64,000 nucleotides of DNA, from contig NZ_AXAI01000008.1 in the NCBI RefSeq assembly GCF_000472425.1, positions 62,001 through 126,000 on the forward strand. Reading direction: 5' to 3'. Position 1 is the stretch's first letter. Each line of letters starts with the position of its first letter. The position numbers and the translations under genes are program-made. The notes under the pieces were generated by a model. The model ran no database searches and was not told the origin of the DNA. It saw only the letters and a list, made by a program, of their open reading frames with translations. The DNA comes from Bradyrhizobium sp. Tv2a-2 (lineage in GTDB: Bacteria; Pseudomonadota; Alphaproteobacteria; Rhizobiales; Xanthobacteraceae). Positions 23,894 through 32,691 of this stretch are shown here, one piece after another.

Positions 23894-25249
23894 ATGACGG
23901 CATCAGAGACCGGAAGCGCGGCATGGCCGGACCGGCTTCTTGAGAGCCGGCCCTCGGTGTCGATCCTTGTCGCCACGGCCATCGTGGTCGCCGACATGGT
24001 CGGGGTCGGCGTCTTCACGAGCCTCGGCTTCCAGGTCAAGGACATCCCCTCCGGCTTCTCGATCCTCCTGTTGTGGACAGTGGGGGGCCTGGTCGCGCTG
24101 TGCGGGGTGTTTTCCTATGGCGAGCTCAGCGCCATGTTTCCCCGCTCCAGCGGCGAGTACAATTTCCTGAGCCGCGCCTATCATCCGGCGTTCGGCTTCC
24201 TGGCGGGCTGGGTCTCCGCGACCGTCGGCTTTGCCGCGCCGGTTGCGCTGGCCGCGATGGCTTTCGGGGAATATGGCAAGTCGGTGTTTCCGGCTGGCAC
24301 GCCGCTGGCGCTCGCCATCGGCGTGGTGTGGCTGGTCTCGCTGGTGCAATTGACGGGGGTGAAGCACTCCTCCACCTTTCAACTGGTTGCGACCATCCTG
24401 AAGGTGGTGCTGATCGCTGCCTTCCTGCTCGCGGGCGTTTTCGTCGCGACCCCGCAGCCGATCTCGTTTGCGCCACAGGCGGGCGATTTCGCCCATGTCG
24501 TGAGCGCGCCCTTCGCCATCAGCCTCGTGTTCGTGATGTACTCGTTCTCGGGCTGGAACGCCGCGACCTACATCATAGGCGAAATGCGCGATGCGACGCA
24601 GAACGCCCCGCGCGCGATGCTTGCGGGGACGCTGATCGTGATGGCGCTCTACATCGCGCTCAACGCGGTTTTCCTGCACACCGCGCCGATCGACAGGCTC
24701 GCCGGGCAGCTCGATGTCGCGAGCATCTCGGGCCGCTTCATCTTCGGCGACATCGGCGGACGCGTCGTCGCCGCCATGATCTGTATCGGCCTGGTCTCCT
24801 CGATCTCGGCGATGATGTGGATCGGCCCCCGTGTGATGATGACCATGGGGGAGGACATCCCGGCCTTGAGGCTGTTCGCCCGCCGCTCGAAAGGCGGCGC
24901 GCCGGTGTTGGCGATCCTGTTTCAGCTTGCGGTCGCAAATCTGCTGCTATTGTCGCGCAGTTTCGAGGCGGTGCTCGACTTCATCCAGTTCGCGCTGTTG
25001 TTCTGCTCGTTTTTCACCGTGCTTGGCGTGATCAAGCTGCGCATCACGCGACCGGATCTGCCGCGGCCCTATCGCGCCTGGGGATACCCGATTACGCCAG
25101 TGGTTTTCCTGCTCGTGACCGGCTTCATGATGTACTATCTCGTGACCGAACGGCCGCTGCAGTCATTCCTTGGAATGTTGATGATGATGTCGGGCCTTTT
25201 GATTTACGCCATTTTTCACAGGCGGACCGCGATGGGCACCGCAGCTTGA
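23894..25249 (+). CDS. APC superfamily amino acid permease
   Basis: 451 residues with about twelve transmembrane segments. The first helix carries the APC substrate-binding motif (VADMVGVGVFTSLGFQ), followed by GGLVALCGVFSYGELSAMFPRSSGEYNFLSRAYHP, the classical helix 2-3 signature. It is an inner-membrane transporter for amino acids or related compounds; the exact substrate is not predictable. The next gene starts 14 bp after its stop, so the two are probably co-transcribed. Confidence 0.85.
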   Translation: MTASETGSAAWPDRLLESRPSVSILVATAIVVADMVGVGVFTSLGFQVKDIPSGFSILLLWTVGGLVALCGVFSYGELSAMFPRSSGEYNFLSRAYHPAFGFLAGWVSATVGFAAPVALAAMAFGEYGKSVFPAGTPLALAIGVVWLVSLVQLTGVKHSSTFQLVATILKVVLIAAFLLAGVFVATPQPISFAPQAGDFAHVVSAPFAISLVFVMYSFSGWNAATYIIGEMRDATQNAPRAMLAGTLIVMALYIALNAVFLHTAPIDRLAGQLDVASISGRFIFGDIGGRVVAAMICIGLVSSISAMMWIGPRVMMTMGEDIPALRLFARRSKGGAPVLAILFQLAVANLLLLSRSFEAVLDFIQFALLFCSFFTVLGVIKLRITRPDLPRPYRAWGYPITPVVFLLVTGFMMYYLVTERPLQSFLGMLMMMSGLLIYAIFHRRTAMGTAA

Positions 25250-25263
25250 GGCCGTGACGCGAG

Positions 25264-26484
25264 ATGAAGCAAGTGCTGAAAATTGCGGCGGCTGCCGCGA
25301 CCCTGCTCCTCGCACTCGCCATTCCGGCGCGTGCCGCGGATGTCACCGTCGACGACACCGCGCGGTTTCTGGCAGGGATGCAGCCCTCGGCCGACTCGCC
25401 CCTGATGCCGCTCACCAGGGATCCCGCCTGGCAGCACCACGCCAGATTTTTCGACACGGCCTTCGCCCAGCTCGATCAGCGCCAGCTCTCCAAGGTCCAC
25501 GCCTGGGCGGACGCCAATCTCGCGGCACCGCGCCCGACCATGTTCTACATGTTCTCCGGGCCCGACTTCCTCTACGCCAACGCCTTCTATTCCAAGGCCA
25601 CGACCTACGTGCTTGCGGCGCTCGAGCCGCCCGGTGTCGTGCCGGATATGACGAAGCTGCCGCGCGGCAGCATCGGGCCCGGGCTTGCCAATGTCGAGCA
25701 CTCCTTGAGTTCGGTCCTGAACTTCTCGTTCTTCATCACCAACCACATGAAGGTCGACTTCCACGCCAGCCAGATCAACGGCGCGCTGCCGATCCTCTAT
25801 GTGTTCATGGCCCGCTCCGGAAAGACGCTCAAGAGCGTCGACGCGGTGGGGCTCGACGACAAGGGCACGCTGCTTACGGGCGCTGACGCGGGCAGGGCGG
25901 TCACCCATGGCGCGCGCATCATCTTCGCGGGACAGGATGGGGTGGAAAAGACGCTGTATTACTTCTCGACCGATCTCTCCAATTCAGGCGTCAAGGCCAG
26001 CGGCTTCCTCAAGTTCTGCGATACGCTCGCGCCCGGCAACAGCCTGATCAAGAGCGCGTCCTATCTGATGCATGCCGGCAACTTCTCCGCGGTGCGCAAC
26101 TGGCTGCTCGGCAACAGCGCGACCATTATCCAGGATGATTCCGGAATCCCGCTCGCCTATTATAACGCGCGGAAATGGCAGTTTTTCCCATTCGGCCGCT
26201 ATGCCGGTCCGATCGACAAGTTCCCCCGGCGCTACCAGCATCAATATGCAGAGTTGTTCACCCGCGCCCAGCCGATCGATTTCGGTATTGGCTATCGCTG
26301 GCACGCGCATGAATCGAATCTGCTGCTGTCCGTAAAGACGGACTCTGACGAGCCGGCGACAGCGGAGGTGACGTCGGCAGTCGAACCTGTGTCGGTGCCG
26401 AAACCTGTACGAGTGAAGAGGTCGCGCCCGCCAGCGCCGGTCGGCCAGCAGCAGGGGATATTTGGCTTTTTCTTCTGGCGCTAA
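25264..26484 (+). CDS. secreted protein of unknown function, operon partner of the permease
   Basis: 406 residues with a clear signal peptide (IAAAAATLLLALAIPARA-A). The mature protein has a conserved-looking core (ARPTMFYMFSGPDFLYANAFYS, PRGSIGPGLANVEHSL, NHMKVDFHASQINGALPILYVF, SASYLMHAGNFSAVRNWLL) and a C-terminal Pro/Lys-rich tail ending FGFFFWR. I recognise no domain. Repeated PSY/YLM blocks suggest a beta/alpha enzyme-like fold. Because it is 14 bp from an APC permease, a role in handling the transported compound in the periplasm is possible. Confidence 0.6.
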   Translation: MKQVLKIAAAAATLLLALAIPARAADVTVDDTARFLAGMQPSADSPLMPLTRDPAWQHHARFFDTAFAQLDQRQLSKVHAWADANLAAPRPTMFYMFSGPDFLYANAFYSKATTYVLAALEPPGVVPDMTKLPRGSIGPGLANVEHSLSSVLNFSFFITNHMKVDFHASQINGALPILYVFMARSGKTLKSVDAVGLDDKGTLLTGADAGRAVTHGARIIFAGQDGVEKTLYYFSTDLSNSGVKASGFLKFCDTLAPGNSLIKSASYLMHAGNFSAVRNWLLGNSATIIQDDSGIPLAYYNARKWQFFPFGRYAGPIDKFPRRYQHQYAELFTRAQPIDFGIGYRWHAHESNLLLSVKTDSDEPATAEVTSAVEPVSVPKPVRVKRSRPPAPVGQQQGIFGFFFWR

Positions 26485-26658
26485 TCACCATCGCACATTT
26501 TGGCTCGGAACGATGAACGCCGTGGTGTTTGGCGCTTTCGAGGATTCCGAGCTCGCTACGTAAACAAATGCTCCGAGGCTGACCAGAATAAGCGCTACCA
26601 CCGCTAGTAGATCGATCTGCCGAGGATCGTGGCCACGACCCTTGATTTTCCACCACAT
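26485..26658 (-). CDS. 57-aa single-TM protein
   Basis: ATG at 26656-26658 behind a strong GGGAGGTC. The peptide MWWKIKGRGHDPRQIDLLAV... has one membrane helix at about residues 18-36 and a short polar tail. No family is recognised. It is convergent with the permease operon. Confidence 0.5.
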   Translation of the reverse strand: MWWKIKGRGHDPRQIDLLAVVALILVSLGAFVYVASSESSKAPNTTAFIVPSQNVRW

Positions 26659-26764
26659 TGTTGACCTCCCGAAGGAGTGTTTTTCAAAACAATGCGAGCA
26701 GCCCCGCGCGCGTTCCCCCGACAATCCAGCAATGCATGGCGTGCTTGAAAGCGGCGCAGCAAGA

Positions 26765-27100
26765 TCAGGGCGCGTTGACGCCGCGCCAGCGCGCGTAGCG
26801 CCAGGGCAGGTACCAGCATGCATTGTGCGGCGGCGTCGATGGCACAAGGTCGATGCCGGAGGTGCCCCACGGCTGGCAGCGCAACAGCCGCGCCAGCGTC
26901 ATCCAGCCGCCGGCCCACAGACCGAAGCGCTCGATCGCCTCGTCGGCATAGACCGAGCAGGTCGGCAGGTGACGGCAATTGTAGCCGACCAGGGGAGAGA
27001 GCATGTGCCGGTAAAGCCAGATCAGCGCGCGGCCCGCATTGCGAGGCAATCGCGCCAGCGCCTGCAAGGCATCGCGGTGATTGTGAGGTGCGCTGTTCAT
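26765..27100 (-). CDS. yidD: membrane protein insertion efficiency factor YidD
   Basis: 111 residues from the ATG at 27100. The family signature is complete: WLYRHMLSPLVGYNCRHLPTCSVYADEAIERFG (about 28-60), then GGWMTLARLLRCQPWGTSGIDLVP. YidD is a small membrane-associated protein that helps YidC-dependent membrane insertion. It is usually near rnpA and yidC, but neither is in this window, so here it stands alone. Upstream in-frame starts to 27256 are not needed. Confidence 0.92.
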   Translation of the reverse strand: MNSAPHNHRDALQALARLPRNAGRALIWLYRHMLSPLVGYNCRHLPTCSVYADEAIERFGLWAGGWMTLARLLRCQPWGTSGIDLVPSTPPHNACWYLPWRYARWRGVNAP

Positions 27101-27316
27101 AGGCCGGCTGCTACAATCATAAGCGCACATCTGCGCGGTTCCTCGGCAGGGAACTGAAGTTCCTGATTTATCACCATATTTTTTGCAATTTTCACATGCT
27201 TTTTGCGGGCAGCGCAGCAAGTCGCTCTGGACGACGCGTAGTCCCCCGGATACCATTTTTATGAACGTTGTGTGAGACTTGCTGCTGGTCGATTGGGGCT
27301 TGGGGAAGGAACCGGT

Positions 27317-28198
27317 TTGACACGCTTGAAATCCTCAACACTTCGCACCTCGACCCTCCTGGGCGCGGCGCTCTTCACGCTTGCCCTGTTCACCTCGTTC
27401 CATCAGCTCGGCACCGCCTATGCGGGCACCGCGATGGAGGAACGCAAGCAGCCCATGAAGTTCGGCTGGGTCGATTGCCAACCAAATTGCCACGGCTGGG
27501 TCAGCGCGGTCGGCATCGTCACCGCAGACACACCGAAGGACTTTGACGATTTCGCGCGCGGGCGGCAGCTGGGTGGTGCCACCGTGGTGCTGGATTCCAG
27601 CGGCGGCTCGGTCAACGACGCCATCACGCTTGGACGGCGGTTCCGCACCCTCGGGCTGCTCACGACGGTCGGCGTCAGCGTGATCGCGCATTCGCAGCAG
27701 GGCGACCGCACCAGCGTGACGCCCGGCGCTTACTGCGAATCCATGTGCGTCTACCTCCTGCTCGCCGGTACGACGCGCTACGTGCCCCCGAGTGCCCACG
27801 TGCGCGTGCATCAGATCTGGATGGGCGACCGCGCCGACGACGCCAAGGCGGCCAGCTATACGGCGCAGGACCTTACCATCGTCGAGCGCGACATTGGACG
27901 TCTCGCCAAATACACTTTCGACATGGGCGGTGCGGGCGACCTGCTCGCGCTCTCGCTCAACGTTCCGCCGTGGGAAGATCTGCATGAATTGACGGCCGCG
28001 GAACTGCGGGTCACCAACCTGATCACCACAGACCAGATCGCCGATGTGCTGCCGCGGTCCGATCTGTCGGACAAGGTCGTGAGCCTCAAATCCAAGCCGG
28101 TGCAGGATCGTTTCGCCAGTGCGGAAACCGAGGCCACGGCACCGACCAAGACCGCGGAGGCGACCGCCGCCGTCGCGCCGGCGCCGACCGGCAAATGA
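27317..28198 (+). CDS. COG3904-like periplasmic protein with a ClpP/crotonase-like fold
   Basis: 293 residues from a TTG at 27317 with GGGAAGGA upstream (a start at 27272 would add 15). The signal sequence LGAALFTLALFTSFHQLGTAYA is followed by a domain with VVLDSSGGSVNDAITLGRRF, then YCESMCVYLLLAGTTRYVPPSAHVRVHQIW, the pattern of COG3904 proteins related to Clp-type serine proteases. The Ser in CESMC is the probable nucleophile. The C-terminus is low-complexity (Thr/Ala). Substrate unknown. Confidence 0.7.
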   Translation: MTRLKSSTLRTSTLLGAALFTLALFTSFHQLGTAYAGTAMEERKQPMKFGWVDCQPNCHGWVSAVGIVTADTPKDFDDFARGRQLGGATVVLDSSGGSVNDAITLGRRFRTLGLLTTVGVSVIAHSQQGDRTSVTPGAYCESMCVYLLLAGTTRYVPPSAHVRVHQIWMGDRADDAKAASYTAQDLTIVERDIGRLAKYTFDMGGAGDLLALSLNVPPWEDLHELTAAELRVTNLITTDQIADVLPRSDLSDKVVSLKSKPVQDRFASAETEATAPTKTAEATAAVAPAPTGK

Positions 28199-28202
28199 CC
28201 TA

Positions 28203-28306
28203 AAAGCATGATCCGGAAGAGTGTGCAGCGGTCTTCCGAAAAGGTCATGCTCAAATCAAAGACCTAAAGCGCGATGAGGATCCAACCAAATCTCACCGCG
28301 TTTTAG
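28203..28306. repeat. two-hairpin intergenic repeat, family 1, copy A
   Basis: It begins AAAGCATGATCCGGAAGAGTG and pairs with AAAAGGTCATGCT. A second arm pair follows (AAAGCGCGATGAG with CTCACCGCGTTTT). It lies 4 bp after the stop of the COG3904-like gene and 9 bp before the convergent IscU-like gene. Copies B (32690) and C (45391) are related. Confidence 0.75.
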
Positions 28307-28315
28307 CCTTCCAAG

Positions 28316-28771
28316 CTAACCTTGGGCCGTGGCTGGCGCGCGCCCCTTGGCCTCGATCTGACCGATCGCGTCCACCACGGCATCGAAGGTCAGCATGGTC
28401 GAGGCGTGGCGCGCCTTGAAGTCGCGCACCGGCTCCAACAGCCCAATGTCGGCCCATTTGCCCTGCGGCGGGGCACCGTTCTCCTTGAGCATTTTGCGAA
28501 CGGTTTCCCGCAACTCGCGGAGTTCGCTTGCGGTCGAGCCCACGACATGGCGCGCCATGATGGAGGAGGAGGCTTGCCCGAGCGCGCAGGCCTTCACGTC
28601 ATGGGCGAAGTCGGTGACGACAGGACCATCCATCTTGAGGTCGACCTTGACCGTCGATCCGCACAGCTTGGAATGGGCGGTGGCACTGGCGTCGGGGGCG
28701 GGCAGGCGTCCGAGCCGCGGAATATTTCCCGCCAACTCGATGATTTTCTTGTTGTAGATATCGTTTAGCAT
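28316..28771 (-). CDS. IscU/NifU-N-like iron-sulfur cluster scaffold
   Basis: 151 residues from the ATG at 28771 (MLNDIYNKKIIELAGNIP). The NifU/SufU-type N-terminal domain is marked by Cys37 (SKLCGSTVKV) and Cys62 (DVKACALGQASSSIMA). The third ligand position near the C-terminus, RxKCA in classical IscU/SufU, reads ARHASTM here and lacks Cys. This may therefore be a divergent scaffold or carrier. It is divergent from folE, a gene order shared by rhizobia. Confidence 0.8.
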   Translation of the reverse strand: MLNDIYNKKIIELAGNIPRLGRLPAPDASATAHSKLCGSTVKVDLKMDGPVVTDFAHDVKACALGQASSSIMARHVVGSTASELRELRETVRKMLKENGAPPQGKWADIGLLEPVRDFKARHASTMLTFDAVVDAIGQIEAKGRAPATAQG

Positions 28772-28954
28772 GGCGGGTAGGTCTTCCGCGAACGCAGGGA
28801 TACGGCCTTGGCGGCCGGGGTTCATGGTCCTATATATGGGCGGGTACGGTGCAAATACAGCCTCAGCTGTATCTCAGGCGTCCGGCGGAAACCCGCCCCG
28901 TCTGCCGGTGACACTCCGGTCTTTGGATAAATCGACCGGTCGAACGGAGTTGAC

Positions 28955-29650
28955 ATGGACGCATTGATCAAGCCAATCCGCCCCAACAAGCCCTCTGACG
29001 GTAAGCTGCCCGAAGCGCGGCCCGGCGAGCTCGATCCTGCCGACTTCATGGCGGCCGCAGTCCGGCCAGACCAGCCGCGCCCATCGCGGGCGGAGGCCGA
29101 AACAGCGGTACATACCCTGCTGGCCTATATCGGCGAGAATACCGGCCGCGAAGGCCTTCTGGACACGCCGCGCCGGGTGGTCGAGGCGTTCGACGAGCTT
29201 TACCAGGGCTACCACCAGTGCCCGGCCGAGGTGCTGGACCGCACCTTCGGCGAAACCGCCGGCTATGACGATTTCGTGCTGGTCCGTGACATCGAGTTCA
29301 CCTCGCAATGCGAGCACCACATGATGCCGTTCTACGGTAAGGCGCACATCGCCTATACGCCGGTCGAACGGGTGGTGGGCCTGTCCAAGCTGGCCCGGCT
29401 GACCGATATTTTCGCACGTCGCCTGCAGACCCAGGAGCATCTCACCGCCCAGATCGCTGCTGCCATCGACGAGGTTCTCAAGCCTCGCGGCGTTGCGGTC
29501 TTGATCGAAGCGGAGCATACGTGCATGTCGGTGCGCGGCGTCGCCAAGCACGGCGCGACGACGTTCACCAGCCGCTTCACCGGGATGTTCCGCGACAATC
29601 CGGCAGAGCAGCAGCGTTTCCTGTCCATGGTGCGAGGGCCGCACCGCTGA
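28955..29650 (+). CDS. folE: GTP cyclohydrolase I
   Basis: 231 residues. It converts GTP to 7,8-dihydroneopterin triphosphate, the first step of folate biosynthesis. Zinc ligands Cys119 and His122 (SQCEHHMMPF) and Cys190 (EAEHTCMSVRG) are present, with GLSKLARL at 142-149 and the substrate loop TPRRVVEAF at 71-79. The N-terminal 45 residues are a variable extension. hisI follows 38 bp downstream. Confidence 0.96.
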   Translation: MDALIKPIRPNKPSDGKLPEARPGELDPADFMAAAVRPDQPRPSRAEAETAVHTLLAYIGENTGREGLLDTPRRVVEAFDELYQGYHQCPAEVLDRTFGETAGYDDFVLVRDIEFTSQCEHHMMPFYGKAHIAYTPVERVVGLSKLARLTDIFARRLQTQEHLTAQIAAAIDEVLKPRGVAVLIEAEHTCMSVRGVAKHGATTFTSRFTGMFRDNPAEQQRFLSMVRGPHR

Positions 29651-29688
29651 TCCGCCGGCCCTCGCTTTTGAATGAGTGAGGGTTTGTC

Positions 29689-30120
29689 GTGTCGTCCACA
29701 TCCGCTGCCGTCGATGAGCGCGAGGAGGGGTTGAGCTTTCAGCCCAAATTCGACGCAACGGGACTTCTGACCTGCGTCGCGACGGACGTGGCCACGGGCG
29801 AATTGCTGATGGTCGCGCACATGAACGAGGAAGCGCTGCGCAAGACCATCGAGACCGGCGAGGCCTGGTATTTCAGCCGCTCCCGCAAGGCGCTGTGGCG
29901 AAAGGGTGAGACCTCAGGTCACGTCCAGCGCGTGCGTGAGATTCGCACCGATTGCGACCAGGATGCGGTCTGGATCAAGGTCGAGCAGGTGGGCGCGGCC
30001 TGCCACACGGGCCGCCGCTCCTGCTTCTACCGAAAGATCGAGACGGCCGAGGGCGGCCCGCGACTTGCTTTCGCGGATGCCGAGCGGCTGTTCGATCCGG
30101 GCGCAGTGTACAAGACCTAG
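29689..30120 (+). CDS. hisI: phosphoribosyl-AMP cyclohydrolase
   Basis: 143 residues from a GTG with TGAGGG upstream. It opens the adenine ring of PR-AMP in histidine biosynthesis. The signature is complete: YFSRSRKALWRKGETSGHVQ, then DCDQDAVWIKVEQVGAACHTGRRSCFY, supplying the metal-binding Asp and Cys residues. It is the stand-alone HisI form, without HisE, as in most alphaproteobacteria. It is downstream of folE and probably in the same transcript. Confidence 0.95.
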   Translation: MSSTSAAVDEREEGLSFQPKFDATGLLTCVATDVATGELLMVAHMNEEALRKTIETGEAWYFSRSRKALWRKGETSGHVQRVREIRTDCDQDAVWIKVEQVGAACHTGRRSCFYRKIETAEGGPRLAFADAERLFDPGAVYKT

Positions 30121-30179
30121 CACCCGCTCCCCGCACGCGACGAAATTCCACCACATTCCAGACCGGAGCAACCTGGCGC

Positions 30180-31433
30180 ATGACATCTGCGTGCGGCATC
30201 GATTTTGGCACCTCGAACTCCTCAGTCGGCGTCTGCGACGCGCAGGGGGCTCGTCTGCTATCCATCCAGCGTGCCGCAACGTCGGTGCCAACGGCCTTGT
30301 TCTTCAGCTTCGACGACGATTCGACAACCTTCGGTCATGAAGCGCTCGAGCGCTATTTCGCGCGCGAGCCGGGCCGCTACCTGCGTGCAATCAAGAGCGT
30401 GCTCGGCGCCAAGCTTTTCGAGGAGACAACGCCGGTCAAGCTGAAGCGCTACGCCTTCGGCGAGATCATCGCGACATTTCTGCGTTTCCTGCGCACGGCG
30501 GCTGCGCGAAGCCTCGGCGCGCCGCCGACCAGCGTCGTGCTCGGCCGTCCGGCGTTCTTTGTCGACGACGACCCCGAAGCCGATGCTGCGGCGGAACGCC
30601 AGCTCGAGGCGGCTGCGCGGGCGGCCGGCTTCGAGAGGATCGCCTTCCAGTTCGAGCCGATCGCGGCGGCCCTCGATTATGAACAGAGCGTCGATGCCGA
30701 GGAGATCGCGCTGGTGGCCGACATCGGCGGCGGCACGTCGGATTTCTCAGTCGTGCGGGTCTCTCCCGAGCGTTCGCGATTGCGCGACCGGCGCGAGGAC
30801 ATTCTCGGATTCACCGGCGTCCACATCGGCGGCACGGATTTCGACCGGCAGTTGGGACTAAAGAGCGTGATGCCAGCACTTGGCCTGCACAGTCCGCTTC
30901 GCCGCAAGGGGCTGGATGCGCCGTCGTGGTACTTTTCCGACCTCGCGACCTGGCACAGAATCAATTTCCTGTACGATCAGAAGGTGCTGACCGAGGTGCG
31001 CGGCGTTTTGCGCGATTCCGCGGAGCCGGAGAAAATCGAACGCCTGCTGCGCGTGCTCGAGCAGCGGAAGGGGCACGAGCTGTTGGCGGACGTCGAATCT
31101 GCCAAGATCGAGCTGTCGCGCGCGGATCTCGCCGAGCTCGATCTGGACGATAGCGTCGCCGACATCTCGCTCCAGATCACCCGAAGAGAGCTCGATGCGG
31201 CCGTCGCCGACAGCCTGCGGCGGATACGATCCCGCATCGATGATGTGCTGCGGATGGCCGGCCTCACGCGGGACTCGGTATCGGCCGTGTTTCTCACCGG
31301 CGGTGCCACCAGGATGCCTGCGGTGCGGAACTGCATCGCCGCTGCAGTGCCGACTGCGCGGCTCATTGCAGGCGATGCCTTCGGGAGCGTCGCGACGGGC
31401 CTTGCGCTGGACGCCGCCAAGCGATTTGCGTAG
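30180..31433 (+). CDS. Hsp70-family ATPase, YegD-like orphan
   Basis: 417 residues from the ATG at 30180. The actin-like ATPase fold shows phosphate-1 (CGIDFGTSNSSVGV), phosphate-2 (VADIGGGTSDFSVV) and adenosine motifs (VFLTGGATRMPAV). About 90 residues between the ATPase lobes replace the standard layout, and there is no substrate-binding domain or lid of DnaK type, so it matches the short YegD/Hsp70-like group. No J-protein or exchange factor is adjacent. It is predicted cytosolic; the function is not established. The stop TAG is the first base set of a repeat. Confidence 0.8.
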   Translation: MTSACGIDFGTSNSSVGVCDAQGARLLSIQRAATSVPTALFFSFDDDSTTFGHEALERYFAREPGRYLRAIKSVLGAKLFEETTPVKLKRYAFGEIIATFLRFLRTAAARSLGAPPTSVVLGRPAFFVDDDPEADAAAERQLEAAARAAGFERIAFQFEPIAAALDYEQSVDAEEIALVADIGGGTSDFSVVRVSPERSRLRDRREDILGFTGVHIGGTDFDRQLGLKSVMPALGLHSPLRRKGLDAPSWYFSDLATWHRINFLYDQKVLTEVRGVLRDSAEPEKIERLLRVLEQRKGHELLADVESAKIELSRADLAELDLDDSVADISLQITRRELDAAVADSLRRIRSRIDDVLRMAGLTRDSVSAVFLTGGATRMPAVRNCIAAAVPTARLIAGDAFGSVATGLALDAAKRFA

Positions 31434-31534
31434 AGCGTTTTCGAGCGAAGTGGACACCGGTTCGCGTGAAGAAAACGCGTCAAAACAAGAATCCAGAGCT
31501 TCGGTTCTGATTCAATCAGAACCGAAAATGCTAG
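31431..31534. repeat. two-hairpin intergenic repeat, family 2
   Basis: TAGAGCGTTTTCGAGCG opens the element. GCGTTTTC pairs with GAAAACGC, then CGGTTCTGATT pairs with AATCAGAACCG, and the element ends AATGCTAG. The first three bases are the stop codon of the Hsp70-like gene. This family is widely dispersed in Bradyrhizobium genomes, as I recall. Confidence 0.75.
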
Positions 31535-31671
31535 TGGGTGACGGGTCGGGTCCGGGCCCGCACCGATGCGCGCCCTGGAGTGACGCAGCCAATGGCCGAC
31601 TTTAACCCGGCATTAACCATAACCATCCCAGTGTGCGGGCCAATTGAGGCGCCAGAACGGGGCACCAGGGA

Positions 31672-32691
31672 ATGTCGGTCGACACGTCAAACGCCACGGC
31701 CGCGACAGGTCTCCCGCGGGTAAGCGGCGCGATCAAGCAGGCTTCCAATTCGACTGGCGCGAGCTTCGAATATCTGCTGGCGACTGCCAAGATGGAGTCG
31801 GATTTCAATCCGAGCGCGGGCGCCTCGACATCCTCGGCACGCGGCCTCTACCAGTTCATTGACCAGACCTGGCTTGCAACCGTCAAGGAAGCCGCCGGCG
31901 AACTCGGCTACGGCCAATATGCCGACGCCATCACCAAGACCTCGTCCGGCGAGTATGTGGTCGGCGATTCGTCGACGCGACAGGCGATCATGAAGCTGCG
32001 CGACGATCCGGCCGTGGCTTCCGCCATGGCGGGCGCGCTGACCCAGTCCAACAGCTTTCAGCTGACCGGCATGATCGGCCGCCGGCCGACCGACGGCGAG
32101 CTCTATATGGCGCACTTCATGGGGGTCGGTGGCGCTGCCAAGTTGATCACCAGCGCCGAGGACAATCCGCAGGCCAATGCGGCGCGGATGTTCCCGAGCG
32201 CGGCCGCCGCCAACCACTCCATCTTCTACGATCGCTCAGGCAATGCGCGCAGCGTTTCGGACGTCTATTCGGTCCTGAACGCGCGCTATGCCGGCGCGGC
32301 CAATTCGTCGGCCACGCAAGCAGCCCTCGCAGTGTTTGGCAGCGGAGCCTCGGCGAGCGCGTCGGTATCGGGCTCGGCTGTGACGCCCGCGGTCGCGAGC
32401 GCCGTCTATCTCTCGACATTCCCCGACGTCCATGCGTCGGCGGCCGCATCGTCGGCGAATGCCAGCAGCGCCGGCAACCCGCAGCCGAACGACCCGATGT
32501 TTCGCTCGCTGTTCCAGGCCGAGGACGGCGCGCAAACCGTATCTCCAACGGTTCAGGCACTGTGGGGCAAGTCGTCCTCGCTCACTTCGAATGCCGCCGC
32601 GAGCGGGCCCGCCAGCGCGGCGTCCAGCGGCAATACCAGCGCGGCGCCGCTCGACCTCTTCAGCGACCGCAACGGTACGTTCAGCGGCTAA
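31672..32691 (+). CDS. lytic transglycosylase (SLT domain) without a signal peptide
   Basis: 339 residues. The catalytic domain (20-170) has Glu42 in AKMESDFNPSAG followed by ARGLYQFIDQTWL, the SLT motif I and II. From residue 190 on it is Ala/Ser-rich low complexity. There is no N-terminal signal peptide (MSVDTSNATAATGLP), so periplasmic delivery would need another route, such as the flagellar or a type III export path. The stop TAA overlaps repeat copy B. Confidence 0.75.
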   Translation: MSVDTSNATAATGLPRVSGAIKQASNSTGASFEYLLATAKMESDFNPSAGASTSSARGLYQFIDQTWLATVKEAAGELGYGQYADAITKTSSGEYVVGDSSTRQAIMKLRDDPAVASAMAGALTQSNSFQLTGMIGRRPTDGELYMAHFMGVGGAAKLITSAEDNPQANAARMFPSAAAANHSIFYDRSGNARSVSDVYSVLNARYAGAANSSATQAALAVFGSGASASASVSGSAVTPAVASAVYLSTFPDVHASAAASSANASSAGNPQPNDPMFRSLFQAEDGAQTVSPTVQALWGKSSSLTSNAAASGPASAASSGNTSAAPLDLFSDRNGTFSG

